Source: Monocercomonoides exilis (Eukaryota; Preaxostyla; Oxymonadida; Polymastigidae). From it: a DNA stretch of 64,000 nucleotides. A program made the translations under genes and the position numbers. Positions 32,003-43,560 of the stretch are shown here, in pieces (the first letter of the stretch is position 1; the number at the start of each line of letters is the position of its first letter). Location: positions 1,777,501 through 1,841,500 of the forward strand of contig LSRY02000002.1 of NCBI GenBank assembly GCA_001643675.2. Direction: 5' to 3'. The notes under the pieces were generated by a model. It worked only from the letters and a program-made list of their open reading frames with translations. It was not told the origin of the DNA and did no database searches.

Positions 32003-35000
32003 TTAGCTTTTTCTTGCTAGCTTTTCATTCGCCCTTACTGTTCTTTGATGAAGCAGCTGATCAGTAAATGCGTTCTGCCAACCAACTGCTCTGCACACCT
32101 CTTCCAACACCAAGAGCGCTTTCTCTTTATCGTTTAACGTCCCTTTCGCCTGCTCCTCCTTTGAGAGCTCACCCACAGTCACATTCTTCACAGACTCGAT
32201 TGTCTTCATCAGAAGCCCCACTGATGACAGTGGCTGTGCTGCAGCTGCTGCAATCACATCTTCTTCTGTCTGCTCCTGCGCTGTGCTGCTGCCAAATGAC
32301 GGGGAAGCAGGGTCCTTTTGCTCTGCACATCCCATCGCATCCACAGAAAACACGATTCCCTCTGCAAGCACATGCAGATTGTTCTCAAACCCGCCCATCG
32401 CATCGATCCAGGAGCTCTGCACATCTCCTTTCTTGATGCTGAACAGGCACAGCGTCAGCGCCTGGGGCAGCAGCTTGCAAACCTCCCTCTGCGCATCGTT
32501 CGCTTTCTGTGCATCATCTGTGCTGCCGATGTGCGAGACGTATGCAAAGAACGGGGCATCTCCTCTTCTTCTCCTGCCGAGGAGTGGGGCAGACGAGGTC
32601 GAGCAAAGCGAGGCAGGCAAGATGTGTGCTGCTGTCGGTGCAAGTGAGCGCACAAACGTGTCTGTGTCTGCAGACGTGGGCGGAAGCGCATACATGTCAC
32701 ACACTGAAGAGAGGGTGCTGTGTGGATGCAGCTCCTGCGATGTCTGTGAGGCAGCAATCGATCTCAAAGTGGATGCTGTCACTGGGTGCTGTGTAACAAA
32801 CGCAAAATGCACCCCTTTTCTCAGCTGCTCCACCAGACACACACCACTCCCTGCACTCAAAAGAGGAGCCAAGCACTCTGCTTTCTCTTTTCCTTTCAGC
32901 TGTTTGAGTGACGTTTCGCATTTCTCTGATAGTTCTGCTGTGTTCTTTGCGCTGTCAATAGAATCAAGAAGCGCCTTCTGGTCTTTAACAAACTGCCCAA
33001 TGTGCCCAACACACCTGGCAAGATGCTCCCTCTCAATAGACGATGCAATGTACTCTGTTCCCAGCGGTCCAAGAAGCATGCCCACAAATTGGAGCTCTCT
33101 CCCACTCGCTATCTGCTCAATGCGCTTGGCTATTTGATAGTTTGCTGTGGCTGACGAAGAGGCTGAGCCAGAGGCCGTTGGCCCTTTGACTGCTGCTGCA
33201 AGCACAGGCATCGGGATGAACCCTCCTTCCACGCGAGAGAAGACAACAGGTGCTTCTGAATTCAGCAGAATTTCTCGGCAGAGTGTGTCGCAGTAGAAAC
33301 GAGAGTACAGCTCTGTCAGGTATCCGCGGGCAGGCAAAAGAACAGAGTTCTCCAGAATATGCGCTTTTGAGTGAGCAGAAGCAGAAGCAGAAGCAGCAAC
33401 AGCAGGAAGTGTGGATGAAGAGGCTGAATTCGCCACAAGAGACGACACGCTCCTCTGGTTAGAATCTCCTTCATCTCCTTCTGCGCTTTGGAACGCAGTT
33501 GCATCGACAGAAGGCATCGAACGTTCAGCGCCAAACAATCTGTGCATCCAGACAGAAACAGGCATCGAGCCATCGATCAGAAGCGACGCTGGCATTGGCG
33601 CAGTCGACGGCGGGTGGCAGAGATGGAGCAGCACACGCTGGGCAACAGCCACCACAGGAAGCAGAGGATAGCTGCTCTGAAGGAGGTGCTTCACGTTCTC
33701 GCAGCAGCAGCAGATCGAAGACAGGCACATTGATGGACTCACTGGCCATTCAGACTCCTGCAGCGAGCCACTTACTGATGCCCCTCCTTTCTCGCCTTTC
33801 TTTCCTTTTGCTTTGACATTGGAGGAGGCAGACGCTGAAGGCGGAGAAACAGGAGGATTCCACCATTCAGATGGCTTCACTGCCTCGATGGAGATCTGCT
33901 TCAGAATTGGCTCTTTGTCCTCCGCGGGTATAACCGACTTGCCTTTTCCTGAATCAGATTCTGGTGAAGGAGTGCTTGCCTGCATTGGCGTTGCTTCGCT
34001 TTCCTCTTCCGCAGACGATGTTCCATCGAATTCTTCCAGCAGCCTCTTGAGTTTGTTTGGCGCTTGTGGGTCGAACACAGCAAATCTCGGGAGCGACGCA
34101 TAATAAGGACAATCCGCAGCCAGTTTTGTGATCAGTGCAGAAGAATTGCCGTAGTTGAATGGCTGAGCATTATCTGAGCTGGCGCAGTGAGCAAAGTAAG
34201 CACAAAGAAAGCGACTGAGCACATTTGAGAGATATCCAGTAATGTCGATATCGCCTGAGGGAAGATGGACCACTCCATCAGGATCGGCTGCTCTGCCAAG
34301 AGATGTTGGATGCAATGGCAGGAATTCCTTTGGATTAGAAGAAGATGATGATGATGGAGACAATGATGATGATTGTGTATCAACACCATTTGCATTGGCT
34401 GGTGTTCCAGTCAGAGACAGCAGCGCCTTCAGAAGAGCAGACAGTTCAGCCTGCATCAGTCTGTCCTGTGACGCATCGTCTCTTTGGCTGAACACAGCTT
34501 CCACACCCAAAAAGCTGTCTTTCTCTCCCAAAGAGCGTTGGTGCATCTCTTTTTCTACTCTTTTCTGTGTAATTGTGACAATCAAGCACTCAGCCATGCG
34601 TACTCCTGCAGAGATGAATGTCTTGAGCCAGCTCTGAGCATACTCGCGCCGCAGCGTCTCAGTGACGAGGGGCACAAGTGGATGGCTGTTGAACAGAAAT
34701 GTTGGCGAAGATATGAGAGTCGCCAGAGCAGATGAGGACACAGGAACACGGAGAATTGTGTTTGGCGTCTGGCACGGGATGCCTGAGAGTGATACAGAAG
34801 ACGGGGTAGCTGAGGCTGTAGAAGAGGAAGGAGAAAGCATCGGGGCTGAAAAACATTTGCAGAATATGCTGAAGAGTTTTGGGAGGTTGCCTTCTGCAAC
34901 AGCAGGCAGAGACAAATCAGACAAAAGATGAGCAAATAATTCTTCGTCTGCCAATTGGATGTGTCCAACTGCAGATGAGATAGCAGTATACAGCGGGGTG

Positions 35001-36879
35001 ATGGAGGCTGTTGAGGATGAGGAAACAGACGAGGCAGATAGCTGCTCGAGTGTTCGGAGTAATTCCAAACGAACAATAAACAAAGGAGACGGCGAAGAAT
35101 TAGATTTTTCTGATGAAGATGATTCCTCATCAGCAATCTTTTCTAAAAAGGCTCCTGCTTTGTGAATCGCAGAACATGCGCCTTTGATCTCTTCCAGATC
35201 TCCTCTTGCCTTTTTTGAGGCAGAAAGCAGAGCGCGAGCATCTGTTGTTGCAAGCACTTGTGTATAGAAAGTTTTCATGGATTCTGAATGCAACGACAGC
35301 AGCGAACTAAGTTGATGGATCACATCCACCAGATTGGCAACAGACGCTGGGTCGTCAAAATAGCATTCTTTTTCCTTCTTCCCCTTTCGCGAAAAGAGCC
35401 TTCCGTGCAGGCCCAGTGCGCGCTGGCACTCGAAGACAGAAAGAGAGAGCAGAGCGAGGCAGCTCTGGACTGCAACAGCCGACAGCACTTTCCCTTCCTC
35501 TGCGACGGTGTCGAGCAGTCTGCGCCCAGTGGTTATCAGCAGCGCCCGCCGCTGTGCCATCACGCCTGGCAGCGTTGCCACAGCAGCGTCGCCTGCTTTC
35601 TGGGGCATGTCCTTGTCGATGCTGAGGCCTTTCACCTTCAGTCCAGAGAGTGCACAGTCAAACAGCAGAGCGACGCTGATGGTCTCTCCTCCGAATAATG
35701 GAAGCACAAGCTGTGTCTTCACTAGCTGCTCCATCAAATGCAACCGCTTCTGTGAAGTAATCAATGAAGGGCATGCACTCAGTGCATACACTGCAAATTT
35801 CACTGAAGAAGAATAGCTCTGAAGCTGAGTTAATCCAGGCTGTTCAAAAGGCTCCATCCCCTCGAAATTTCGCTCAGGCATCAATTCAGCTTCTTCCGCA
35901 TCGTCAATAACTTTCGTTCCTTCTTCGCTTTCAGATTTCTCTGAAAACCCTTTTAAACTGGGTAACAGATCAAATCCGTCACATAATGATATTGGTCCTT
36001 TCCAGCTCAAATTTTTCAACTGATTGCCCATGTTGATGTTTTCTTCAATATTCGTGAGTGTAAGCTCAAAAACGGATTTCAATTCCTTAATCTCATCAAC
36101 GATGCAAGAGCAGGGATCCATTTGTTGAAATCGTTTGAAAAACTTTTTTACACTTTATTTCACAAAAGAAAAAAAGTTGTAATAAAAAAAGTTATTTCAC
36201 AATCAAATTGTATTAATTAAAAAAATACACGCAAAGGCAAACATATCATCTTTTTCAGTAGATTCCTTGTTAATAGCTTTGCAGCACGCATAATAAGAAC
36301 CGACAATTTGCTTGAATTCTGCAAACTTTGCCAGACATATATGTATTTCAACAAAATTGATAAACCCTCTAGTAAATAATTTTATTAATTCGTTATTCTT
36401 TTAAAGTCATTGGGCAAAAAAAAAAAAGCTACAAAAAGTTTATCAAGTACAAATAATGAAACCTTATCATCTGTTAATAATTTACCAAATTCCATGAGGA
36501 TGCTTGAATATGCATTTCTAATTTCGACAAATGATGCAGCAAGATCAGCAAAAGGTGATAAAGCAGATAAAACGTCTTCTTGTTTTATCTTTGATTTTGC
36601 AAGATTTGAAATCTTCAAAAAAAACAACAAATGCACATTTGATATTTCATTGCAATTCAAAGCTATAATCATTTAAATAAATCAGCTTTGGCATGCCTTA
36701 CTAGAATCAGCATCGAATTCTGAAGAATTTGTAAGTGGCCAACATTTCTTCAATTTCATGGAATTGATGATTTGCGGTTGCAACTTTTCAGTTTTATAAT
36801 GAATGGAATACAAATGCAACTGATTCAGTAAAGCACATGAATGCTCTTCTAAAATTATAAGTCTGTCTATTAATGACAT
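32003..36879 (-). CDS. NAP1/HEM (NCKAP1-like) subunit of the SCAR/WAVE complex
   Basis: Minus-strand exons 36879-36702, 36662-36433, 36397-36231 and 36152-32003 total exactly 1,575 codons (1,574 aa; animal NCKAP1 is about 1,130). Introns are only 39, 35 and 78 nt. Landmarks run in the same order as in NCKAP1: the N-terminus MSLIDRLIILEEHSCALLNQ (family AEKLTILNDRGVGML), then FAEFKQIVGSYYACCKAIN (RIEERKAIIGLYNYAHEMT), then FVGMLLGPLGTEY near residue 1217 (SLSELLGPYGMKF) preceded by LYSRFYCDTLCREI (LYTNWYLETLLRQV), then GVHFAFVTQHPVTASTLR (GVILSFRSLAQEALR). Extra length comes from Ser-rich insertions. The complex relays Rac signals to Arp2/3-driven actin assembly. The ATG at 36121 is internal. 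The first exons are supported by frame and similarity only. Confidence 0.85.
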
Positions 36880-37475
36880 TTTAATGAAGGTACAATCTGA
36901 TCTGATTTCGTAAAAGAAAATTAAATTACCATTTTTTTTCTTAGTTGTTATAAATATAAAATAAGAATACGTAAATTAGCAAGTATGTTTTGATTGTGGA
37001 ATTATGAAGACAACTGATTTCATCGAAAAAAACCAACACAGAAAAACAAGCGCAGTTTTCAAAAATGCTTCACCAAAAATTCAATAAGAATGAGCCAAAA
37101 ATGAAAAAGAGTAAAAAAAATCAATATGCATATTATTAAATAAGATTTATTACATATTATCTTATTTCAATATACTAAATAAAAAAAGGAAGAAAATTCA
37201 TCACATAAAAACTGTAAATTATCTCATATTCTGGAAATGTCTTTAAATGTTTAATTACTGAACAATATGAAATATCCTCTAAATTCATTGTCATAATTGA
37301 AAATTTGATATAGGCAAATGTGAATCTTTAAAGAAAAAGGAAAAAAAATAAAAAAGAATTGGATGAATGAAAAGCTAATTTTCTATATTCAGAGCATCAA
37401 ACAAAACGGAGTGAATTCCAGAAAACTTTTCGTATTTTCTTTTTCAAAATCATCGCCCAATATTTACTTTGTTAT
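36880..37475. promoter_or_regulatory. divergent intergenic region (two promoters expected)
   Basis: A 596-bp AT-rich spacer between the 5' ends of NAP1 (minus) and the coiled-coil gene (plus), so it must hold both start regions. No motif was recognised. A short open stretch at 37361-37470 could be an upstream exon of the coiled-coil gene. Confidence 0.4.
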
Positions 37476-38630
37476 ATGATTGAAGAATTAAAGAATGAGG
37501 TATATTTTTGTTAGCTCGAGTAACAATAATATTAATGACTTTTTGATTTTTTGCTTTATTTTAATGTATATGGACTTTCTATTAAAGGACGGAGAACTCG
37601 CTGGGAATCTCGAAAAGGAAATTAAAGAAGTGGAAAATGAAATTGAAATGCTTGAAAAAATAAGAGAGGATAATAAAAGCAAACACAAAAAAGAAATGGA
37701 GGATGCTTTTCGAAAACAAGAAGATTTACAAGTATTTTTTCTTTTTATTCAAACTAATTAAGTTTGCGAATTCAGGAAGAAATAGACCGTTTTGAAGCTA
37801 ATTTTCTTGAAGAATACTCTCGAAAATTAAAAGATCTGCAAGATGCAAATGAAAAAATAGAAGAACTACGAAAGAAAGTTGAAGGAGAAGAAAAAGAAGT
37901 TAATGATTTGAAAGAAAAGCAAAAAAAAGAATCAGAAGAATTAGCATCATCTTCTCTTTTAAAATCACATTCAAATTCATCAAATTTTAATGCATTGCTT
38001 CCTTCAATCGATGATGCAGCAGATTATTTAGAAAAAGAAAATGCTGATCTTCGCATCCAACATGAAAATGCAAGACAGGAAATAGAGGATTTTATAGAAG
38101 AACGAAAAGGAACAGAATTAAGAGTAATCAATGTATTACAAGCACAAGAACAACTTGATTTGGAAAGAAGATCACTTTTGAAGCAATTGAACGAAATGGC
38201 AATTTCAAAATCAAAGGAAATTTCGCAGATAGAAAAAGAAATTGAAGAACTTAACATGAAAATAAAAGGTGAGAGAGAAAAATTACATGAAACAGAAAAA
38301 GAGATTGTAGAAGCACAAGATGAAAGAGATCATATGTCTTCTGATACAATGCGTATAAGTAGCAATCTTTTTGAAGAAATGAGAAAAAAAGATCTAGAAA
38401 ACAAGAAGGAAAAAGAGCAAATGAAAGACATATCAAGAAAACTCGAAAACTTACGTCTTGCAAAGGATGGACTTATGATTGGTGTAAAAACAGAATTGGA
38501 AGATCTTCAAAAGCAAATGAGTGAGCAAATGCAACTTATTTTACAATTATGTGTTAAAAGAGAGATTATCATTACAGCCGAAAAAGAAGAGAAAAAAATG
38601 AAAAGTACCTTCAAAGCAAAGCAAAATTAA
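37476..38630 (+). CDS. coiled-coil protein of unknown function
   Basis: Exons 37476-37499, 37588-37731 and 37776-38630 (introns 88 and 44 nt) give 340 aa. The first exon encodes MIEELKNE and joins DGELAGNLEKEIKEVENEIE in phase. Nearly the whole protein is charged heptad-like coiled coil rich in Glu and Lys. A short Ser/Asn-rich break (SSSLLKSHSNSSNFNALLPS) lies near residue 115. There is no catalytic motif. I do not recognise the family; a structural or cytoskeletal/kinetochore-type role is possible but unsupported. The true 5' end may lie further upstream in additional exons. It is divergent from NAP1. Confidence 0.6.
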
Positions 38631-38832
38631 CATTTTTACAATCAAAATAAAATTAAAAAGAGATTTTTGTTTGAAAGCAAAGGTTTGTTGAATATTTATT
38701 TTTTCACAGAAACTTGGAAATTCAATTTCATTTTAAGTTAGATGTTTGATGAAAATAAACTTAATCCAATCAAAATCAAGTTAGAAAATATTAATTATTA
38801 ACTTAAGATTTCATAAAAAAAATAAAAACAAC

Positions 38833-38904
38833 GGGCTGCTGGGGGAATTGAACCCCCGACCTCTTGCACCCGAAGCAAGAATCATACCACTAGACTAAGC
38901 AGCC
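38833..38904 (-). tRNA. tRNA-Pro (anticodon CGG)
   Basis: On the minus strand, the acceptor stem GGCTGCT pairs with AGCAGCC. The anticodon stem CTTGC/GCAAG encloses the loop TTCGGGT (anticodon CGG), and the T arm GGGGG-TTCAATT-CCCCC is perfect. Length is 72 nt with no intron. A T-rich stretch (TTTTTATTTTTTT) follows the 3' end as a plausible Pol III terminator. Confidence 0.95.
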
Positions 38905-39324
38905 AACTTGGGAAAAAACCTGAAATTTTTTCAGATAAATATCTAATATATACAAATTTTTTTTTCAAAATCATTCTGCATTTTTTGGAGATTGTAAAAA
39001 AAAAGATATGGATAATCAAAAAATTCTTTCAAAAGTTTAGCAATTAGCGCTAAACTTTTTCTTCAAATTCAACAACAAAAATATTGTTTTTTCAATCCAG
39101 AATATATTTAATAATTAATAAATCGCAAAAAAAAATTCAAAATATAAAATGGAGGAACAGAATTGTGAAGATTTCAAATTCTATTGAACTTCTTTTTAAA
39201 TAAAATTTTTATTCTTTAACCAATCTTTTCGTGGAATGAATAGAAATTTCATTTAAAAAATTTTTTCCGATTCTGATTGATTAAAATAATTTTCTTTGAT
39301 ATCATTCCATCTTTGTAAAATAAT
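38905..39324. other. AT-rich intergenic region
   Basis: Spacer without a recognisable gene, between tRNA-Pro and the second inverted-repeat element. Confidence 0.5.
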
Positions 39325-39596
39325 ATTTGGGTGATTATTTTTCAAAACACATTTTTTTCATTATCATTTTCGATTCGAAAATTTTCTTTGAAAATCAGTG
39401 AATGAACATTGAAAAGTGAACAAACATATTCAACAGTTCATCATCATCAATTCGGCTCATTCATTTGTTTTTGAAACAGTTTAGATGAATTAAGCTTTTG
39501 AAATAAAAATCTTTTAACTATGAAAACAACTTTTGAAAAACCAACACACCAAAAAAAGTTATGATTTCAAAAATAATTACCCATATGGGTCATTCT
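39325..39596. mobile_element. MITE-like inverted-repeat element, copy 2
   Basis: The left end GGGTGATTATTTTTCAAAAC and the right end TATGATTTCAAAAATAAT + TACCCATAT are inverted copies of the termini at 1307-1572. Internal sequence (CATTGAAAAGTGAACAAAC) resembles that of the copy at 45590 (CGTTAAAAAGTGAAAAGGC). Non-coding. Confidence 0.65.
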
Positions 39597-39680
39597 TTTT
39601 GAAAAGTCGCAATCGTTTAACTGATCTGAAAATTTGATCTCAATTGATCAAAAAATGTTGATCATTCCGTTCCCATCATA
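39585..39680. repeat. second dispersed repeat (ACCCATATGGGT / GCGACTTTTC), copy A
   Basis: It begins at the palindrome ACCCATATGGGT, followed by CATTCTTTTTGAAAAGTCGC and ending near TTCCGTTCCCATCATA. The same blocks recur in the opposite orientation at 44968-45056. It directly abuts the second inverted-repeat element. Confidence 0.5.
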
Positions 39681-40347
39681 TATTGCTGAATATTATTCTT
39701 TTCAGTTTTGTCATTCTATCACCGAATATTGCGTTTCAATAAAACAGATTTCATATATTATTTTCACTGCTAAATCATATAAATGAAATTAAAAATTTTT
39801 TTTCTTGTTTTTTGGAGCAACTGAATAATTTGTTCATATTTCTTTGTTTTCATTTCAATTGTTAGAATAAACGTTTTGAATTTCTGAATGTGGACTTCTT
39901 TTTAAATATTTTCCTATGCAGAAAGACTAATAGAATTAGATTGCTTTTATTCGAGTATTTTTTGTTAGAAATTATTTAACAGGAAAAATATTTCGAAACT
40001 GAGCTGATTGTAATTAAAAGAAATTCAATAGGCTGTTAATATTGAGCTGTTTTTAATGTTATAATACATAAATGAAGAATATCATATAATTTCTCAAAAA
40101 TTCATGTCCTTTTATAAAAAATATTTAAAATAGATATGACATCTCAAGTTTTGAATCATATCAATAATCATATCTTAAATAGCTTTCAACTTTTCATTTT
40201 CTTTTATGCTCATCTTTTTCTTCTCATTTCCAATCCTTTCCAAAAGAAATTCTGTTCAAACTATTCCATCAAATCAAAAAAGATGTAATTTCGGTGATGA
40301 TTGAAGTTTCTGAATTGAACATGGATTAAATGTTTGCTTCATAGAAG
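39681..40347. other. AT-rich intergenic region
   Basis: No gene or repeat was recognised. Composition changes sharply to a more GC-rich, coding-like sequence at about 40340. Confidence 0.5.
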
Positions 40348-43300
40348 GTGTTGCAATTTTGTCTGATGAGTTGTCTCAAAAAGCCTTTTGTGGGAGGTGC
40401 AACGATGCAGTTGCCTCATCGCTCGGTGCTTTTGTCATCTTTGTCTTCTTCGACTGTAGCAGCACTCCAGTCAGTTTCTCCATCCTGGAGAAGGAGAAAC
40501 AAGGAGAAGAAGGCTGCAGGAGATGATAAATCATCTTCATCTTTGCCTTCGTCATCAGCGCCTGCGGTTGATCCTTCGGATGAATCGTCTATGGCTGCAT
40601 CTCACATTAAACACATAAAACTGCACCACAACGTAAGGTGGCTGAGGATTGACGTGCCTAAGGCAGCTGGGTTGTTGTCGCTTCCATTGTTGCAATCACT
40701 TCAATCGCTTCAATCGCTGCTACTTGCACTCTAAGTTTTCAATGATGGCTTGTTGTGCTCTGCTTTACAGAACGTGCTGTATCCGTTCAATGTGAAATGT
40801 TTTTCATTCAACTTGTGGCTTTGCTCACGTTTCTTGATGACTTGCTGAGAAAGAAGTCGTTGAAGAAGCCGATATTAACAGTAGTTGATGTGGATGATTT
40901 TCTGTTTATCTGCAATCAGCCTGATCCATCACTGGCTTCATTGTCCATTGAATAGCTGGCGAACAGAAAGAAGCAGTCGAGGCATTAGGAGTGATGAAGC
41001 TGGACAACAAAACGAGGAGGCGAATGGTTGCAGTGAATGAAGTGGGAGAGATTGTGGAGAATGCGCTGGAGGCTGTGGGGCAGTGGGGCTGATGATGGAA
41101 GATGTGGTTCAGTCGCCTGCAGCGATTGCGCTGCATCTGCCGGAAGAAGAAGAAGAAGAAGTGGGAATAGGAAAAGGAGAAAATGAGGAAGAAGGAAAAT
41201 GGTGAGAGAAGGAGGCGAAGTGGATGAGCGGGCTGGCAGAGCAGCTTCAGGAGAAGGACAACGCAGAGGTGAAGGAGTTGAAGGAGCTGCAAGAGCAGCT
41301 GGTGGCGATGAAGGAGAAGAATGAACTTTTGGATGTGGTGATTATGAAGGAAAAGTCTAGGACGTGGCATGACTAAGTTGTGAGTGTGGACAGCGCTGGT
41401 AAGCTGCTGAGGTCGGGATTGAAGCTTGTCACGTCTTCTTCGTCGGTTTCTGTGTGTGGCGGGATGGCTCCGTCTTCAGATTAGTTGATCTTGCCTTCGG
41501 GGCTGCGTGAAAAGCATCACGAGAAGTTTTCCTCGATTATCGGAGATGGCAGCACTGTGATGCTTGGACCGAATCCAAGTTTGAAGGAGCTTTCTGTGAA
41601 AGTGGAGAGTCTGGCAAGTGTAGCGAGAAAGGTTTAAAGAGCTGATGGAGGAGGAGACTGATGTGAAGGAACAAAGTCAGAGACAAGCTAGGGGTTGGAG
41701 AAGAACAGTGCTGTGGCCAGTGATGGTGGTGAATGTGGAGGAGGAGTGGGTGAAACTGCAAGACAGAAGAATAGCAAAATGGAGAAGGAATTGAAGACAC
41801 TGATTGCATTGTCGAAATTGCAGAAGAAGATGATGAGCATGCAGAAGGCGCCGTTCAACGAGGTGATTGAAAAGCAGTAGATGTTGCTTGCGCAAAAGAA
41901 GCAGGAGAAGATGAATATTTTAGCTTCATATGAAGAGATTGCATTATAAATGTCTGGTTAAGTGAAGAAGCTGTAAGAGAATGTGGTACAAGAACACTTT
42001 GGATGGAGCAGGGAGGAAGGGAATAGGAGAAAGGGGCGAGAGAGATGGATGAAGGAAGGAGGAGGAAGAGGAACAGAAGCTAATGCGGAGAATACGAGGA
42101 ATCAGAGGAGGCGGAAAAGGCAGTTGAAAGATTTGCAAGCGTGCTGTATGGGATTCCGCTGTCGCCGCACAACAATCTGAAGAGAGAGCGGGATGATTGT
42201 ATGCATACTATCGTTCCAACAGTGGCAAAGAAAGGTGAAGGGAAGGCGACTGTTGTGCAGCGGATGTACATGCTTCTTGAGCAGACGACAGACAGCAGAG
42301 ACAGTGAAGAGTCGGAATGGCCTGTGACTTCGCCTGGTGGATCGGGGGCAGGGCTGTCTAGCGCTGGCGACGTGCCTTTGCAGGCGTGGTCAACAGCGAG
42401 GGAGAGGCCGATGAGTGCAGTGTCGGGGTCGCTGGGGTAGGTGGCGTACGAAACGGCGCATGTGCTTCGTGTTCCACACTCGCGGCGGTGGTCCGTGCAG
42501 ATGGAGCGGCTGCTGACTCCGCTGAAGACGGGGCTGCAGCCGTCGCTGGTGTGGAAGCTGACGTAGATTCTGTAGATATTAGGATACAAGATCGCAACAG
42601 ACTAGGGTGGGTGTTGTCTCTTGCGGGCAGGGGCGGGTGCGGTGAGGCAGGGGTTTGGGGACTTTGTGGACATGTGGCTGGGGGAGAAGCAAGCGGTGCA
42701 GAAGAAGAGCGATGCGGTGCTGTGAGCAAGGATGCATGGGAAGAACTGTTCCGGAAGGACTTTTCAGAGATGGAACTGTTTAAGGAATTTGCGATGAAAA
42801 AGTTAACTTGAGGTGAATTGAAGTTTTCCTGCAAATTGACTGGTGTTAGAAGGGGTGAAGGAGAACAGATTCAAATGTCTGTTGGTTGTTTGATGGGACA
42901 CAATCTGAGAAAACGTATGCAGATACCTCTATGTTTGTGGTGTTTCTACTGAATAACTTTAGGGAAGAAGCAGCTTCCTTATATTTGCGATGAAGCTTAC
43001 CAGTTATAGCCTTTATTGCAGTCATTGAATTATGTGATTGTGAAGGCGCCAAGATGGTGTTGGTCAACTTGGAGTTTAAGTTTCATTTAGTATCGAAGGT
43101 GATGTGTGAATGGTTTGGGCTGAAGCAACATGCGTAGATTCTTCAGTCGGTGGAAGAGAAGAAAGAATAACGGTGGGCGTTGTTCCATATTGTGCGGCTG
43201 CTGGAAGGGATGGTGAGGCTGCAGCTGAGGAGGATGTGCAGTCGATGGTGGAGACAAAAGAAGGACAGATTGTGCTTGTGCAATTTAGTTAGAGATGTTG
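40348..43300 (+). pseudogene. decayed coding region, probably a coiled-coil protein
   Basis: For about 3 kb the base composition matches the window's genes, not its spacers. Protein-like stretches appear on the plus strand but switch frames and are broken by TAA, TAG and TGA. Examples: HIKHIKLHHNVRWLRIDV (~40610), MSGLAEQLQEKDNAEVKELK (~41224), KELKTLIALSKLQKKMMSMQ (~41785), ASVLYGIPLSPHNNLKRERD (~42136), FGDFVDMWLGEKQAVQKKSD (~42658), SKDAWEELFRKDFSEMELFK (~42726). No intron pattern rescues them all, so decay is the simplest reading. I do not recognise the parent family. Confidence 0.45.
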
Positions 43301-43560
43301 TTACACGAAAAATAGCATTGTAGATGGAGTAAAAGTCATATTTAACAATAATTCATCAACATCTGTTTCTTCATCGCTGTTGAAAACAAATACTGAATGG
43401 AAAGTGATGAAGATTACCAATGCGCTCCGATCATTTGGTGGATATTGGATGTGATCAACCATCAAATTATCAAAACAATATTTTCATCAGCGTTTTCACT
43501 CGTCGTAACCTTCTTCTTTTTCCCTCTATTCCTTCTTTTTGCAATGAAACTTGATCATTT

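Noticed and set aside
36119-36121. Start of NAP1 at the ATG at 36121
   Set aside because: Three upstream exons encode conserved NAP1 N-terminal sequence and splice in phase.
40755-40955. A short independent gene within the decayed region
   Set aside because: It is one of several protein-like fragments in shifting frames with no start context or family support, better explained as part of the pseudogene.
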